The notes beneath the pieces were generated by a model that saw nothing but the letters and a program-made list of their open reading frames with translations, made no database searches and was not told the origin of the DNA. The position numbers and the translations under genes are program-made. From contig BGZK01000906.1 in NCBI GenBank assembly GCA_005406025.1, positions 124,001 to 188,000 of the forward strand: a DNA stretch of 64,000 bases. Direction: 5' to 3'. Source of the DNA: Eumeta japonica. Taxonomy: Eukaryota; Arthropoda; Insecta; Lepidoptera; Psychidae. Below, piece by piece: positions 1-12,414 of the stretch. Within the stretch, counting starts at the first letter, position 1. The number at the start of each line of letters is the position of its first letter.

Positions 1-790
1 CTGGATCCGTAGTCTGCATGGGGGTGCCATAGGGATCGATCCTCGGTCCGTTTCTGTTTTTAGTTTATAGTAATGACGTACCTAGTCTTGTTAAGGATAT
101 TCATGCGATAGTATTGCTTACAAATGATACCTCTCTATTATTCAAAGTTAAAGGACATCCACTCGATTATGATGATGCGAACATTGCTATCTCTAAAAAA
201 CTCAAAAATTGTTTACTCTAAATAATTTACTTCATAATAGGATGAAAACAAAATGTGTGAAATCCTCACTTCCGAATGTGAAAAATGGATCTGGCTCTAT
301 TTTAATAAGAAACTAAGAATTAGCGCTATTGTGTTCTTATATGTTGCTTTATATGATAAACTTCAGTAGGGTTTTCATGTTGCTGAATTGGCGAAAAGGC
401 TTAACTCTGCTGCAATTGCAATTACAAAAAATAAGAAATATGACATATCAAACCACCAGATTAGTTTATTTTGGCAGTTTCCATAGCTTGACGTCATATG
501 GCATCCTGCTTTGAGGATGTTTACAGAATTTTAGCTTTGCAAAAGCGAGCTATTAGCGCAATTTACAAACTAGGACCCTGTGTTTCTCTTAGAAGTAAGT
601 TCAAAGAAATTGGAATTTTAACTGTGGCATCAAGTTCATTTATCAAAATTTAATATACGTTAAAAAAAATTAGAATGTTTTAATAAAAATAGTGATAAAC
701 ATAATTTCAATACTACAAATAAAAATGAACTGTGTTTACATGTCAGTCGACTGCATATGATTACAAATTCATTTAGGGGGCTATGTTGTA
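1..790 (+). pseudogene. Non-LTR retrotransposon RT, 3' part (family 1, copy A)
   Basis: This is the C-terminal half of a non-LTR reverse transcriptase, entering from the left edge of the window. Conceptual translation shows a G-x-P-x-GSILGPFLFLVYSND motif (RT motif 4/5 region) near bases 20-80. A degraded active site reads LTNDTSLLF near 118-145, where F/YADD is expected, so the first catalytic Asp is lost. Further on comes 'ALQKRAISAIYKLG' near 535-575, typical of the jockey/CR1-like RT C-terminus, and a last recognisable piece 'ITNSFRGLCC' near 760-785. Several stops and frameshifts interrupt it. It shares motifs with copies at 10528-12412, 13947-16290 and 27830-29362. It is a dead fragment. 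The family name is uncertain, but the RT assignment is firm. Confidence 0.8.
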
Positions 791-1166
791 GCTAACCCAT
801 ATGTAGAGTAAAATGAGTGGAGATCTAGATAAAAAATAATTTTTTAGCGGCTTAAAATAGTGCACCGAAAATTAAGTTTTGGTCAAAATAATAATAAATA
901 ATTTAAAACATTGAACTTGTTCAGAAGTAGTGACATTAATCTATTGTTTTGGCATTAAATGTAATATATCAGTTACTAATTCATATGTTTGCTGTAAAAA
1001 ATTTTAAAATGCGTTGTGAATGATTTAGACAAAATACATAGTTTCTGAAAATGTTTCGACAGTCTGCAGGGTTAAATATATTTAAATAAACTGAAAGGTA
1101 CACTTATTTAGTTATGTAAGCAGCTTGTTCATGATATTGTTCTTATAGTTCACAAATTAGAAATTT

Positions 1167-1202
1167 ACTTCGCATTAGTAAATATATTTACCAATGCGAA
1201 GT
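1167..1202. repeat. Short hairpin palindrome
   Basis: The 36 bases from ACTTCGCATT to AATGCGAAGT form a palindrome with a single mismatched pair and essentially no loop. No coding context surrounds it. It could be a relic of a small hairpin element or simply a cruciform-prone palindrome. Confidence 0.75.
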
Positions 1203-2712
1203 TATTTCATATTTTAGTAGCTATAAAAATGCTATTTAATAGCCCTTGTATCTTGACCTCGTTGGTAATTAAAACTAAATCCTTGTAGTCGCCGACTGTA
1301 CAGATTGAACCATAAATTAAATCTCTATTCCTCTACTTATCGTCTTTGCGTCAGGTTTTACTCCCTTATTACAAAGGCACACTTTTCCACAACCATTTAT
1401 CCCCAGATTGGGAAATTTGGATCTTAAGCCTTCCACTTTCGCCCAATGTGGTTTGAGGACTACAAACGAGTGTCTCGTCAGTAAAGTGACACTTTACAAA
1501 GTATCAACATACTGTCAGAGACGCCAAGCAAGGAGTTTAATTGAATTAAAATTAATTTAACTAATGAAATCAATGGTGAATTTATACATGGTCCTCATCC
1601 CACATACGTAAGTTTGTGAGGACTCACAGAAACCTAATCCGGTGAACGTTAAAGATCTTGTTCGATTTAGACGTTTCAGTGGGCTATTTTGGCAGTAGAA
1701 GTCTTTATTTGTTTATTATAAATACTAGGTGCCCAATCTTGAAATATTAAAACTTTGATTCTAAAAGTGATCATGATGATATTATCTGTCTAAATCTGGA
1801 GCCTACTTCTGATATCAATCCCTCACGCTCTACCTCTCTATCTGGTTGTTACTCTCGCTTTCCCTTTTCCTCTCTCAGCTATCACCTACTCCCATTCCCA
1901 TCTCCCTCTCAATCTTTATCTCTTCTTTTTTCCCCTCTACCACTCTAAATAAATTGAACGTACAAATGTAAGTCACAAAATAAAATGTATTGGTATAATT
2001 ATAACTATAGTTATTAACTTTTCATGACAGTGAATTCTTTCAGTTATCAAATTATCAAACCGGTTAAGATATTGTCTATTAATAATAAGACGTATGGATA
2101 AATAAAAAAGCAGTAGTTATGTTATAAACAACAGCGTATTCTGTCAATAATATTGAATTTTACTAAAACCGGTTCATTGATTGGCTGGTAATAAAAAATG
2201 TCTAAAAAACAGACAGACAAACAAATATTAACCTATACGACAATGACTTTTATCAGTGCAATATTTTTTAACCAAAACCAGCATTTACAAAATAGCATAT
2301 ACGTAAATGCCATCATTTTATGCATGCCAGTTCACAGATATATAATGGTGATATCTGTAAGCAAGGCATAATATACAAACTCAAACATGATATACAATGA
2401 GTATTTTCACTACTGCATCATATTTCGCAAATTTTTTGTTTCATTGTACTGAACTAACGATTTTAGTGTTAATTAATAATAACCAAGGATGGTTACCTTT
2501 TGTAACCAAATGTTACCACAACTTGGCCAAATAACGCATACAATTTCCATAATAATAAAAGCGCTATCTAAATAGGAACAGTGGTTTTCGAGTTATAAGC
2601 GCATAAACGAACAGATGGTCAGGGAGACGTTGTATCGTATAGTATGTATCGATAAGTTCTTTCTTAAATAACGCTTTATTAACATAACTTTTAAATATAC
2701 TAAAACTTACAG

Positions 2713-2768
2713 CAACACACAGACTATAAAGTAAGGTATTTACAGTCTGTGTGTTGTAAATACCTTAC
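2713..2768. repeat. Interlocked inverted repeats (A-B-A'-B')
   Basis: Two 13-base segments are each followed by their reverse complements in interleaved order. CAACACACAGACT (2713-2725) pairs with 2744-2756, and GTAAGGTATTTAC (2731-2743) pairs with 2756-2768. A simple hairpin would give order A-B-B'-A', so this arrangement could only fold fully as a pseudoknot. It probably arose by template switching. Confidence 0.75.
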
Positions 2769-3334
2769 AAGGTATTATAACATCCAATAGTAATGTAGTA
2801 CATTAGGTAATATTATTATGTAATATAAGAATTAAAATATAATACCTATAATAGTAAAATCGACAAAAATGTGTGTCAATTCCTTTTCATATAGATATTT
2901 CAAATATCTAATTCCTTGAGAATATAGCCCTCTTTTTTCGCTTCTACCGCAGTTTCCCGCATATTACTTTCATTATCTTCGTTTCGTTTTAAAAAATTTT
3001 TTGTTGTTCCTCATGTTTCTGTTCAATAAAAAAATCCTTATATTAGTTAGTTTTATGTTTCTTGAATAAGAAACATCAAGTCAGTCAAATACAGTCAAAT
3101 GACTGCATTAACTTTTTCAAATAAATATTTATCATAAATGTTTGTCCATTGACATTTCATTTTAACTATGATGCACGAGCTTATTACTAAAATTTATTGC
3201 AGATAAGTAACGTAGTTCCTGAACGATTCTAATTTTCAGGTTGCCCGAAAGTTTTCGGGCACTCGACGAAATTTCTTATAGAATTTTTAGCGTTTCGGTG
3301 AGACTATAATAAGAAAGTAATAAAAACATATGAG

Positions 3335-3530
3335 ATCAGTGGTCGGTTAGTGGTCAAGAGCATTGAGTTCGGACCAAAAGATACCGGATTCAACAATAAC
3401 TTTAGACGAACTGATTGATGTACTTTTAAATTAAGTCAAATTAAGTCTCTCTCTTCGTGCCTCAGAGCCGTTGAGACTTTGGTCCAGCAAGTTGTCACCG
3501 CATTGGTGACAACATGCAACATCCAACTGG
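3335..3530 (+). mobile_element. tRNA-derived SINE (copy 1)
   Basis: The head resembles a tRNA gene with an internal polymerase III promoter: an A-box-like 'ggttagtggtcaagagc' (about 3344-3361) and a B-box-like 'accggattcaac' about 40 bases further on. It is not a functional tRNA, because the acceptor stem does not pair. Downstream, the body contains 'aaattaagtc', 'cctcagagcc' and a 'tcaccgcattggtgacaac' block. The same blocks occur in the same order on the minus strand at 39555-39738. Shared head plus body at two unlinked sites is what makes this a SINE rather than a decayed tRNA. The ends are approximate. Confidence 0.6.
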
Positions 3531-4559
3531 GTCAGCGTAAGGGGTCTTATCTCTCAATTTAAAGCTAAAAATTGTGTGATGTCCTAGCAATAGCGTAATA
3601 AGAGAAAACCTAATACAAAGAGATTCATAAAAGGTAGGTTGTCCGATATTTGACCGAGTGTTCCCTTATGCGAGTACCTCTCCGACCACAAGTGCGTGGT
3701 CAGCTGTCGCTGTGAGTTACTAAGCGTGTCTGCAATATAGTAGACGTAACTTGTCGCTTGAAGTCACTTTTAACCACGAACGACTACCATAACTATGTTT
3801 ATAACGGTATGTCGTGAATAAAATTGCTTAAAAGTGGCCGTCGCTTATATAGGTTTTACTAGATTCGTATTATTGTCTGGGTCAATGAATATGCCATAAA
3901 ACGGAATTTTGGTCTATCGAAGCTTTTTATCAGTCAAGAATGACTTATATATAGATATTCTTTTTGTAAATCTCAGATTTTTCGTGGTCAGATTTAAGTA
4001 CGTCATTTTCTACAGCAGATAATAAAAAAAAAAACTGGTTGGTAAAGTGGTTTACGAACAATAATTTTACGCGATTATGTCATAAGAAAACATTGATGAA
4101 AAATTGCATTATTTTATGAATTGAATTATTATCACTTAATTATCATTATTCTGTATAATACAAAGGAGTTAATTGAAAATGACAATGTTTTCGATAAATT
4201 AACATTTATTTGCACTCGTTAATTCAAATATTTCTCTACTTAAATTATACAGTATAGAGATAGATGCGTCACAAGCCGAACGCTGGGGCCGACAGTGCCT
4301 CTCTATTGATTCGAGCTCTCGCTCGCACATTCGGCTCAGGCGGAACGCGACAATGAGTCATGCTTTTTTATGTGTGCAGCCGGCGTTCATCGATTTATAA
4401 AACGTTATCATGTCAAAATTATCAGTAACGGTGTAGTAAATGAATGTGGTAAAAGTTTGTCATTTTTGTCTGTAATTATTATCTATAAAGTTTTTATCGC
4501 GACAAATCTGGCAGCAAAACTTAATGAACATAGCAAAATGTATTTTTTTGATAGGTGTC

Positions 4560-4588
4560 GATTCAATAGAGTATTACTCTATTGAATC
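4560..4588. repeat. Perfect 29-base palindrome
   Basis: GATTCAATAGAGTA is followed, after a single T, by its exact reverse complement. It lies in AT-rich non-coding DNA. With no loop and no downstream T-tract gene context, it is not interpreted as a terminator. Confidence 0.75.
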
Positions 4589-7377
4589 AACATATAATTA
4601 CAACACTATTTTAATGCAATAATTACAATATAATTCAAATACAAGATCACAATGCTACATTGCTAGTAGTGCGTTAATCTCATCGAGATCATTCGTGGCA
4701 AGAGTTGCTGTGACAAACCAGGGTCATATTTGTATTGACTTGTAATGGCCAATACGGCTTTGCTCTTCAACTGACGCAAATATTTTTGCCGACTGATGGT
4801 TTTGTTTTACCTTTTTAGTTAATATCACGCTATTTCATTGTAATAACCTTTTTCACACGATGAACATTGATAAATTATGCATTTATTAATAAGCATGCCC
4901 ACTGTACAGAGCGACGCTATAAAAACGATCCATTGTCCAACTCGTTCATTTTACACGCACGCTAATCGATCAAACTGAAAATGCATTAATGCGCATCCGG
5001 GAGATTGATAACAATGCAATAATAAATGAATAGTGCAATTATTACATGCCGGCCATTGAATACATCCGATGGGTTTATTTCAGTGTGCGCTGAATAAATC
5101 ATACCTACTCGGCCAATATTAATAGCCGTCGGGCTAATGCGACGCACCGTCGGGCGTAATGATGTTATCTGGACGAGCGACATGGAAATCCTCCAGCGAG
5201 GCGAGTGTATAGGCGCTGGCCGTAACATGCCAGTAAAGCGTTAGTAATTTATCAGTTCGAACAATACATCTAAGAAAATAAAGACAAAGTAATCGTGGAA
5301 TATATATACATATATATAATGGTGGAATATATGGAAAATAAGACAACAGCTTATTAGTTCCTTATCCACGCGATACGCCTAACACGTAATTTGACATCGT
5401 TAAAAGTCGAAGCTATTTGAAGGTATTTGAACTCGAATAAGTAAAAGCGATCGGTGGTGGTCAATTTCTTAACGCTTGGTCTTCGAACCCGGATGGCGTT
5501 GTAATTTAAGTAGATCTACCAATAAGTTGTTTAATTTGATTTGAATTAAAGTAGAAACTGTTTGCTGTGTGTCTTGCCGAGCACGGTGATCGGACCGTCC
5601 CGAACACACACCGCGCGGCGACGTCATCGACAGCTTCCGACGCCCTGTGCGTGAGCGAAGGTAGCTTCTAACAAAAGCCCCGCAATTCCATATAAAAAGA
5701 TTGTGGGAGCGCATGCGCAATGGGATGACACAAAATAACCTGACACCCTCACTGTCTTTAGGCTTATATTTCAATCTAACCCTAAGGCAATAGCCTTAAC
5801 GAAACACGGACGATGTTATTACCTACTTCGTGCGTCGCAGTACATTCAAATGTACGCGACTGGTGCGCACACATATAGCTGTTGAGCTGTACGTATTCCC
5901 AATATAGTTTAGATGCGAGTGTTTAGTTTGATTGTCTAATATGTCTTAAGTTTATCCATATACTTGTAGTATGAGCTGATAGTTATTTTGTAGCTGTAAA
6001 GATTAAACGTGAAAATAGGAATACAAGTACGATTTTCTTCTTAGTATAGATGGTCTGGAAGAGGCAGTGTCATATTAATTGATGGCTTATTAATGGCTTT
6101 TAATATTGTCATAATGGAATTAGTGTAGACCATCATATTTTTATAAACAATATATTATACAAATTCAAACCTAACTTTGATGTGCCTTTTATCATTAATC
6201 GTTTTATGTTTTGTTAAATAATAATAACGTTTTACGTCATAATGTACGATAGGACAATATAAAGTAATGTAAATGATATATCGCTTTTGTCACTGTTTTG
6301 AAACTTTTTAAATAAAATTAAATAACATGAACTGTTTTTGTATATTCCTATGAAATAAGTGCAAATTTTAACGCTCGTCGTTTTGATCGGAAAATAGTTG
6401 TTCGTTCATCAAATCACAGTGAAATAATGATTGCAAGCATATTGTAGAAATCAATTTAATATGTAATGGTATTGTTCACATATTGTCAATAAAATGTAAA
6501 CTTATTTGCAGTTAAGTATTGAAGTTGTTTAAATATATTGAAATTCCTCAGATCTATTTATTTGCTCTTATTGTAATAAAAATTTGAGTTTGAAAAACCG
6601 TACATTTAAAAGCGTGCATCATTTTAAATATTAATACCGACATACGCTCATCAATTTTTTTATTCAAAATAAAAAAATATTCAAAATTCATGTTTTATAT
6701 GCAATTTCAACAATGTTATAACAATCGAGGTTTTTTTTTCCTAATTGTTGTTGAATGTCTATCAATATAAAAAAAATAATAATAAGAAAATAATATATTT
6801 TTCTCTTTTAAATTTGTTGGGTTTTCATGCTTTTTTTGAGTAATTTTCCTCCATCGGAGCTTTGCCACTGCGCATCGTCTCCTAACAACACCAGCGTAGA
6901 GTGCGACCGAAAAGGGAATCCACGTCAATTCTACTGATCCAGTAGAGGCGAAAATAAAATCCCTCGTCCGCTACCCACATCCAAATAATATTTCCGCTCC
7001 GATTCCTCCTCTTGACGAGTAAACAACGAAATCAAATCAAATCTAGCTGCAATTAATCACGTATCCCTAACCTTGTTCACTTAGATTGGAACTGGCGTCG
7101 CATTAGCACTTTGTACACTATCGCACGCCTGAGGCGGACGGATTGCTCATTGAACTAAACTGTATATAATCTTAGGATGTGACCATACGCGCGATTTGTG
7201 AGGCTATGGACTAGTTTCCGCCGCGGAGCCGCTCGTCCTATTGAACGAATAAAGAATGCTTCCATTTTTGTATAATAGCATGCATTATATCCGTAGATTA
7301 CAAAATAAGACCATTTTGTGATTGAATGTAGTTTGTAAAATATACGACTCGTTTAATTTCTAACCCTATTTCTTTCT

Positions 7378-7420
7378 AAAAAAAAAATTCTTTCCAAATG
7401 GAAAGAAATTTTTTTTTTCA
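7378..7420. repeat. A/T-run hairpin
   Basis: An A10 run plus TTCTTTCC is mirrored as GGAAAGAA plus T10, with loop bases 'aaat'. It is a near-perfect inverted repeat of about 19-base arms, probably a hairpin remnant or a slippage/template-switch product. Confidence 0.7.
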
Positions 7421-9309
7421 CCTCCACTTATGTTTTCTGATTTTCCACGAAATTTCATTTTTAACTAAAATTTCTGGAATCTTCAGCGGAATTTATTTTT
7501 AATTTTAAAATCCTGCTGAAAAAATAATTTGAAAAAAATTGTGGCACTGTCTAGGGCTACGATTCGTTATCTCATGTACCACAGTTATTTTATTCAATGA
7601 CAATATTAGCTCAATGAATACTTCGAATAATTCCATTACCTGTGCTGGCAGCGCCAAGGATTCAACTTCGACGGGAGCGAAAATCGATACTCTGCACCAG
7701 AGACAATAAGTAACAATTGACTGTTAAAGGGTTTGTGATTGTTCATACCGCAAAAGAGGTTTAAGGTGTGTTCAGTCGAGTTAACGAGTTTTATGTACAA
7801 AAAATAAGTCTTCAATATAGAACTCCTCTCTCTCACAGGGCAAGTGTCCTGTTTTCAAGTCGCTCAATCAGTTTAAAAAAAAAATAGTAAAAGCAGTGGA
7901 GTTATTATAACTTGCCACACAACACGAGTATAAAAATATACGTGTTTGCGTCACGCCTCAGAGAGCGGTCCAAGTTAAAGGTTATTTTGTAAACTACATA
8001 AATTTCTGACGAGTTTCAAACAATAAAGCAAATTAAATAGAAAAGTTTGAAACTGAGGTAATTCCTTAATCCCAAAGCAAACTTAACCCATTACTTTCTA
8101 CTTTATTTTGATTGAATACAAAATTACCGTTCAAGCAAGACCTTGCAGGGTTTAGTTTTGAGACAAATTGATTTTACCTAAAAATAATGAAAGCTATAAA
8201 AATTTATCTTTTTTACAAAGTAGAGTTTGAGATAAAACAGATTTCTAATAGGAAAGAAGTGATAGTTAAATAAAAGTTACTAGATCAAAAAGAAAAAATG
8301 TTTTATATTTGTTAATTTTTAATCTTTATATATATTGTAGCAGAAAATGCTTCTCACAATCCGCTTTGATTAAACAACCGTACAGTAACTAACCGGCTAA
8401 CACCTTATTCCGATTTACTTACGCTTAAGCGAATTGATTACTCAACATTTAAACTGTAGACAGAACAATTAATGTGCTAAAACCTTTAGAGTTTGCATGA
8501 ACTCACGCGCTAGCGTACACTCAAATAGACTTCACCCTCCCTGTCTCAATATTACGTGTTTACGTTTGAGATTCTAGACCTAGAAATTTCGAGTTGAATC
8601 CAAATACAGAAGTTAGTTCTATTTCAGAGGAAATTGGAATGGAAGCGAAATTAAAATATTGCTTGTACATATTCTGCGTAAAAGTGCATTAGTCGTTCTC
8701 CATCTAAAATAAATCCTTCCACAATCTCTTTATTTTAGAAAATCTGGTGCAGCACAAAAAATGGGCCGACTCGACCGGTAAATTGCCATACCTTTTCAGA
8801 ATACGAATATAAAGACGCAGTCTTCATTGCTGTGTTGCGTTTAGTGAATGAGAGTTCCGGTAGCCACTCCCTCTTTCCGCCTCCATCAGCACAATCACCT
8901 CCATTGGATATCTTAGTCAATCCCAAGAGATCGGCAACGCACCGGTGATTCCTCGGTGGTTGAAAATATCCATAAGTGGTGATGACCGTCGAATTTCTGA
9001 TGCACTGAATAAAAACTTTGGTTAAAATATCATAAAATATAAATTTGATCAATATATAAAATATTTGGTTAAAATATAACAACAAAGAAATATGCAGTGC
9101 TATATTGTGACAAGTGAAAGATGCGACTGAAAATAAACGGGAAATTCAAAAGATCTTAGCCTGGTATCATTTAATATAGTATATGAAACTAGTATATGAT
9201 GATTAATAAATTATTCATTAATATTCTATGACAATTTATATGTGATAAGCAGTATAAACAAAATTATTGTTAACGCAGGCATTAAATAGGGTTTTAAATA
9301 ATCATTAAA

Positions 9310-9695
9310 CGTTTATGGTATAATTTAAGATTTACCTCTACATAAATTTAAGAGTGTTATTAAACAATCACTCAGTAAAAAAGGGTACTATGCAATTTCT
9401 GAATATTCAGAAGACCAAAATCAATGGGCATAAGCGGCTCGACCTCTTACTGGGCTGTCATTCCTAATGATTCCGTATTTGTTTTGGTTATGTATGTGCA
9501 AATTAGAAAAGAGCTACCCTTAAGTTTCTTGCTTGTTCTTCTTGAGGGAAAACTGCATTCCGAACGAGCAGTAAAGTGTGAATTCACAAAAAATGATGAC
9601 GTATTTTAAGTGTTATTTTGTAACCTATGAAATAAAGATATTTTGAATTTGAATTTGAATTTGAATTTGAATTTGAATTTGAATTTACAAAACCG
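9310..9695 (+). pseudogene. 3' end of a non-LTR retrotransposon (jockey-like) with TTGAAT tail
   Basis: Translation gives an RT C-terminal tail reading DLPLHKFKSVIKQSLSKKGY (about 9331-9390) followed by AISEYSEDQNQW, a type of ending common in insect jockey-clade elements. A stop follows, then a 3' UTR of about 250 bases, 'aataaagatattttgaa' and a (TTGAAT)n microsatellite tail (9640-9687). Everything 5' of the last roughly 40 codons is absent, as expected of a 5'-truncated insertion. It differs in sequence and tail from family 1 in this window. The non-LTR 3' end is well supported; the clade is inference. Confidence 0.65.
9640..9687 (+). repeat. (TTGAAT)n hexanucleotide microsatellite
   Basis: About eight uninterrupted units form the terminal tail of the adjacent retrotransposon 3' end. 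Confidence 0.9.
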
Positions 9696-10324
9696 AATTG
9701 ATAGATAGAAAAAAGAACCAAATTGTTATTAGGATGTAGGATCAAGATTAATTTTTCATGCTGAACATAATGACACATGCTGACATTTAAGAGAAGGTTA
9801 GTGTGATCACACGAAGTATCTAAATCTTCATAAGTATCATGTTTCGGTTGCCAGACTCTATATTTATAATTCAGAGCTCAAAAGCAGTTAATTTATTTAA
9901 GCAAAATAAAACTCTCAACATTGCGCAATATTTTAAACGACCTTTAAGTGTGTAGAACCATTCGTGAACGGCTGCTCGCTCATTACTTTTCGCCACATAA
10001 ATCCGCCAATTTCTCAAAGGCCCGTGCCCACCGTAAGTAATAATTTAGCCCCGACCAAAGTAATGGGGTGAAACAGGTAAGTAGCACGTAAATATTAATT
10101 TACCTCTCGGACACAAACGCGGTCTAGCTTTTTTGTGGCGCTCTGTGGTGAAATCGTGAAACAATTTTGCTTCGCTGAGCTTTCCGATTCTTTTCTTTTT
10201 TCTCCTTTTACACGGCAAAGGCGAATTTTCGCTATCCTTTTGTTTTTATTCGTTTGTAAATAATAGGTAAGGAACTCTTGAAATTAAACTCTTGTAAGGA
10301 GTAGTGAATTGCTTTTACAGATAT
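9696..10324. other. Non-coding spacer
   Basis: No gene is seen. A strong splice-donor-like CAG|GTAAGT lies near 10075-10083 on the plus strand, with no exon I can support upstream. Pyrimidine-rich sequence follows near 10185-10250. Confidence 0.4.
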
Positions 10325-10525
10325 TTTTTTTTATAATCTCACCCCTGTTTCTTAGAAAGATAGACAGAGACCACAGACCTTCAAATAGTATGATCGTTGC
10401 ATATCTCTCTTGCTTTACGCGATCCGTCAATCGTTCTATGGAAACCCGTAGTTTCAAGTGCTTGAAATCTCTTTTCTATTATGTTACGACTTTTGTCAAT
10501 ATAAGATTTTCTAGGACATCCTTGA
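10325..10525 (-). pseudogene. RTE-like non-LTR fragment, C-terminal part (split by insertion)
   Basis: Minus-strand translation of this segment parallels the fragment at 42905-43330. It has a 'PRKSYID' motif near 10520, a middle part that is alignable but frameshifted, and a C-terminus ending VSVYLSKK near 10345. The matching N-side part of the same unit lies at 12415-12645, and the two ends rejoin in the order seen in the 42905-43330 copy. I therefore read this as one element interrupted by the 10528-12412 insertion. It is decayed and not functional. Resemblance to a common lepidopteran endonuclease-RT C-terminus is from memory. Confidence 0.55.
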
Positions 10526-10527
10526 TC

Positions 10528-10612
10528 AAGAACCAGATACTGGATACTCTGAACACGATCTTATTCCTTGGTCTCACTTTAGGTGCTAAATTGCGTTAGA
10601 ATTTTAATATTA
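10528..10612 (+). pseudogene. RT motif-7 fragment of family 1 (copy B, left piece)
   Basis: Plus-strand translation gives NTILFLGLTLGAKLR, the FLG motif at the end of the RT thumb/palm region. It matches KTLFLGLTLD in copy C. It abuts the oppositely oriented piece at 10613, so it is a rearranged part of the same insertion or a separate fragment. Confidence 0.6.
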
Positions 10613-12085
10613 CGGGAAAAATATTTTGCACAAGCTCACCGCCAGCATCGATTGTTGAACGACCCCGAGTTAAACCGAGCTGTTTATTGGACATTAATTT
10701 ATTAGTATAAAAATGTATTAACCACTGATTTAGGATTAATTTTTCGAATATTTGGCGAAGTGACGGTAGTATAGACATGGATCTAAAGTTATTGGGATTG
10801 ATGCACTACCACCTTTATATTATGAAATCATTTTACTTTCTTTCATCAAATCGGGAAACACGCCATTATCTAAACACTTATTAAAGATAAACGCCAAATG
10901 CGGCGCAATATAATCTATAAACTTAAATGTTTTGATAACCTCTTCAGAACTCACATGTTTAGATTTGAATTGCAAATTAATATTACAAATCGGACTATTT
11001 TTTTTCAATAACAATTTGGCAAGAACAGGAGATGAGTTAAAAGAACCGGTAGTTAAAACAGGAATGTCAGTAAAGAACGTTTCGAAGGCCTTAGCGACCT
11101 TCAAGGTTTTGTCATCTAACTCAAGTCAATTCTTCCAGTCTCTTTTTTTATGTCACCCCAAGTCGTTTTCATAATATTATTGCTATTTTTTATTTTATTA
11201 TTTGCGTGTTTGGCTTGAGCCGCGATGCAAACATGTTTAAAATTTTTGGAATATTTTGTTATATATTTAGCAAAGCTTTCACTATTATTAAAAATCCTTT
11301 CGTCATAAAGCTCATTCAGTCTGAGTCAGTTTTCGTTCGTACACAAATTTTGTTTCTCTTTAGACTTTTATTAAGCTACATTCTAAAAGATGCAAATTGC
11401 CCGCTGTGGTCTGATTTTAAATTATGAATTATAGATTTCTCTTGTGGTTAAATATTTGTATAGATGTTGTCAATACAAGTTTCACAGGTAGAAGATATCC
11501 TCGTCGGAACTAAAAAGAGATTAGACAGATTATAACAATCGAAAAATTCCAAAATTTCACCGCTTCGATTACTGGCATCTAATAAATCTATATTAAATTC
11601 TCCACATATTGCTATTTTTTTGGTTTTGTTACTAATTTTACATAAAGCTTGATCCATTATAGACTCAAATAATTCATATGAGGAATGTATACGCTCATTA
11701 CAACTAGCCACTAGAGCTTCACTCAGGCAATTTCAATAACCCGCTCAACAGAAAGGTTCACAATATCCGTTCTTTCCTTAAACTTTAAATTATTTCTTAT
11801 TAACATTAAGGATCTGCTACATACTGATCTCTCTCTGCTGAAGGAGCTAGCAATCTGATGATTGAAAAAACCAAATTGGATCTGGTAGTTCCTGAGCCAA
11901 TGTTCCGTAATACACAAAATATCGATATTCGCATAGCTCATAAATAGTTCAATTTTCAGATCCTTGTTCTGCATACCTTGAATATTTTGATGTACCAGGT
12001 TGACAATACAATGATCTTTATTATTATTTTCAAATATGCTTTTGTTATTTACATTTGTATATTTTGCACTAATTTTATGCGACAT
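10613..12085 (-). pseudogene. Endonuclease plus N-terminal RT of family 1 non-LTR (copy B, inverted piece)
   Basis: Read on the minus strand from 12085, the first ORF (120 codons) has the start of an exonuclease/endonuclease/phosphatase (APE-type) domain: HQNIQGMQNKDLKIELFM and DILCITEHWL. The next ORF (11711-11448) has the CGEFNIDLL catalytic motif and 'FLVPTRISSTCETCIDNIYTN'. Around 11104-10820 is the linker to RT, with APHLAFIFNKCLDNGVFPDL. At 10778-10596 are RT motifs 1-2, with SILPSLRQIFEKLI and QLGLTRGRSTIDAG. The YADD region is missing because the sequence breaks at 10613. Frameshifts and stops separate the ORFs. In a working element, endonuclease would nick the target and RT copy the RNA there. 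Confidence 0.8.
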
Positions 12086-12089
12086 ATAT

Positions 12090-12412
12090 GAAATAATGCA
12101 AGGGCTATTATACCGTCTCTGAATATTTTAATGAGAAAAATTGATGAGAATGAACTGTTCGGCTATCGAGTGGATTCATTATATTTCTAATTGTTGTAAT
12201 AAATTATTCATCACTTAATATTTTGTATCGATGAGTAAAAAGAGAGCAAACTACGAGTTTCCTATCCATTCTTTTCGGGGTCAAGCAGCAATTGGAATGG
12301 TTGGTAATGTCAATGGCTAAAACAATCGTTTATGGTGCATTTCAAATGTAATTTCTATTATCTACGAATTAAACCTATTTTTGATTTCATTTCATTGGAT
12401 TTAACCCGTCTA
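12090..12412 (+). mobile_element. 3' end of family 1 non-LTR (copy B, right piece)
   Basis: This segment aligns by eye with the 3' end of the copy at 27830-29362. It shares SEYFNEK near 12115, 'ctcggctatc'-like sequence (here 'ttcggctatcgagt'), 'tttctaattg', the 'ccattcttttcgg' block, and an 'atttctattat' stretch followed by a degenerate TTTGATTTCATTT tail (about 12370-12400). Its orientation is opposite to the adjoining endonuclease-RT piece, and the junction at about 12085-12090 is abrupt. This is compatible with 5' inversion (twin priming) or a later rearrangement. Confidence 0.65.
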
Positions 12413-12414
12413 CC

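Larger units (their letters stand above)
791..3334. other. AT-rich non-coding stretch
   Basis: No gene is seen. Stops are dense in all frames. The stretch holds a near-perfect 36-base hairpin (1167-1202), a pyrimidine-rich stretch (about 1800-1950) and an interlocked inverted-repeat cluster (2713-2768), listed separately. A run with 'cagacagacaaacaaa' near 2203-2222 resembles the microsatellite-like parts of insect retroelement 3' ends but is too short to classify. Confidence 0.6.
3531..9309. other. AT-rich intergenic or intronic stretch
   Basis: No gene is recognised. ORFs are all under 120 codons with no family resemblance. GC-elevated patches stand out near 4255-4370, 5560-5720 and 7085-7250 and could be host regulatory DNA. 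Short perfect or near-perfect hairpins are at 4560-4588 and 7378-7420, and a short TA run is near 5300-5320. Confidence 0.5.

Noticed and set aside
4560..4588. Bacterial-type terminator hairpin
   Set aside because: The window is insect-like, the stem is AT-rich and loopless, and no gene ends nearby.
10076..10084. Perfect splice donor CAGGTAAGT
   Set aside because: No upstream exon, start codon or coding frame supports it; such matches arise by chance in 64 kb.
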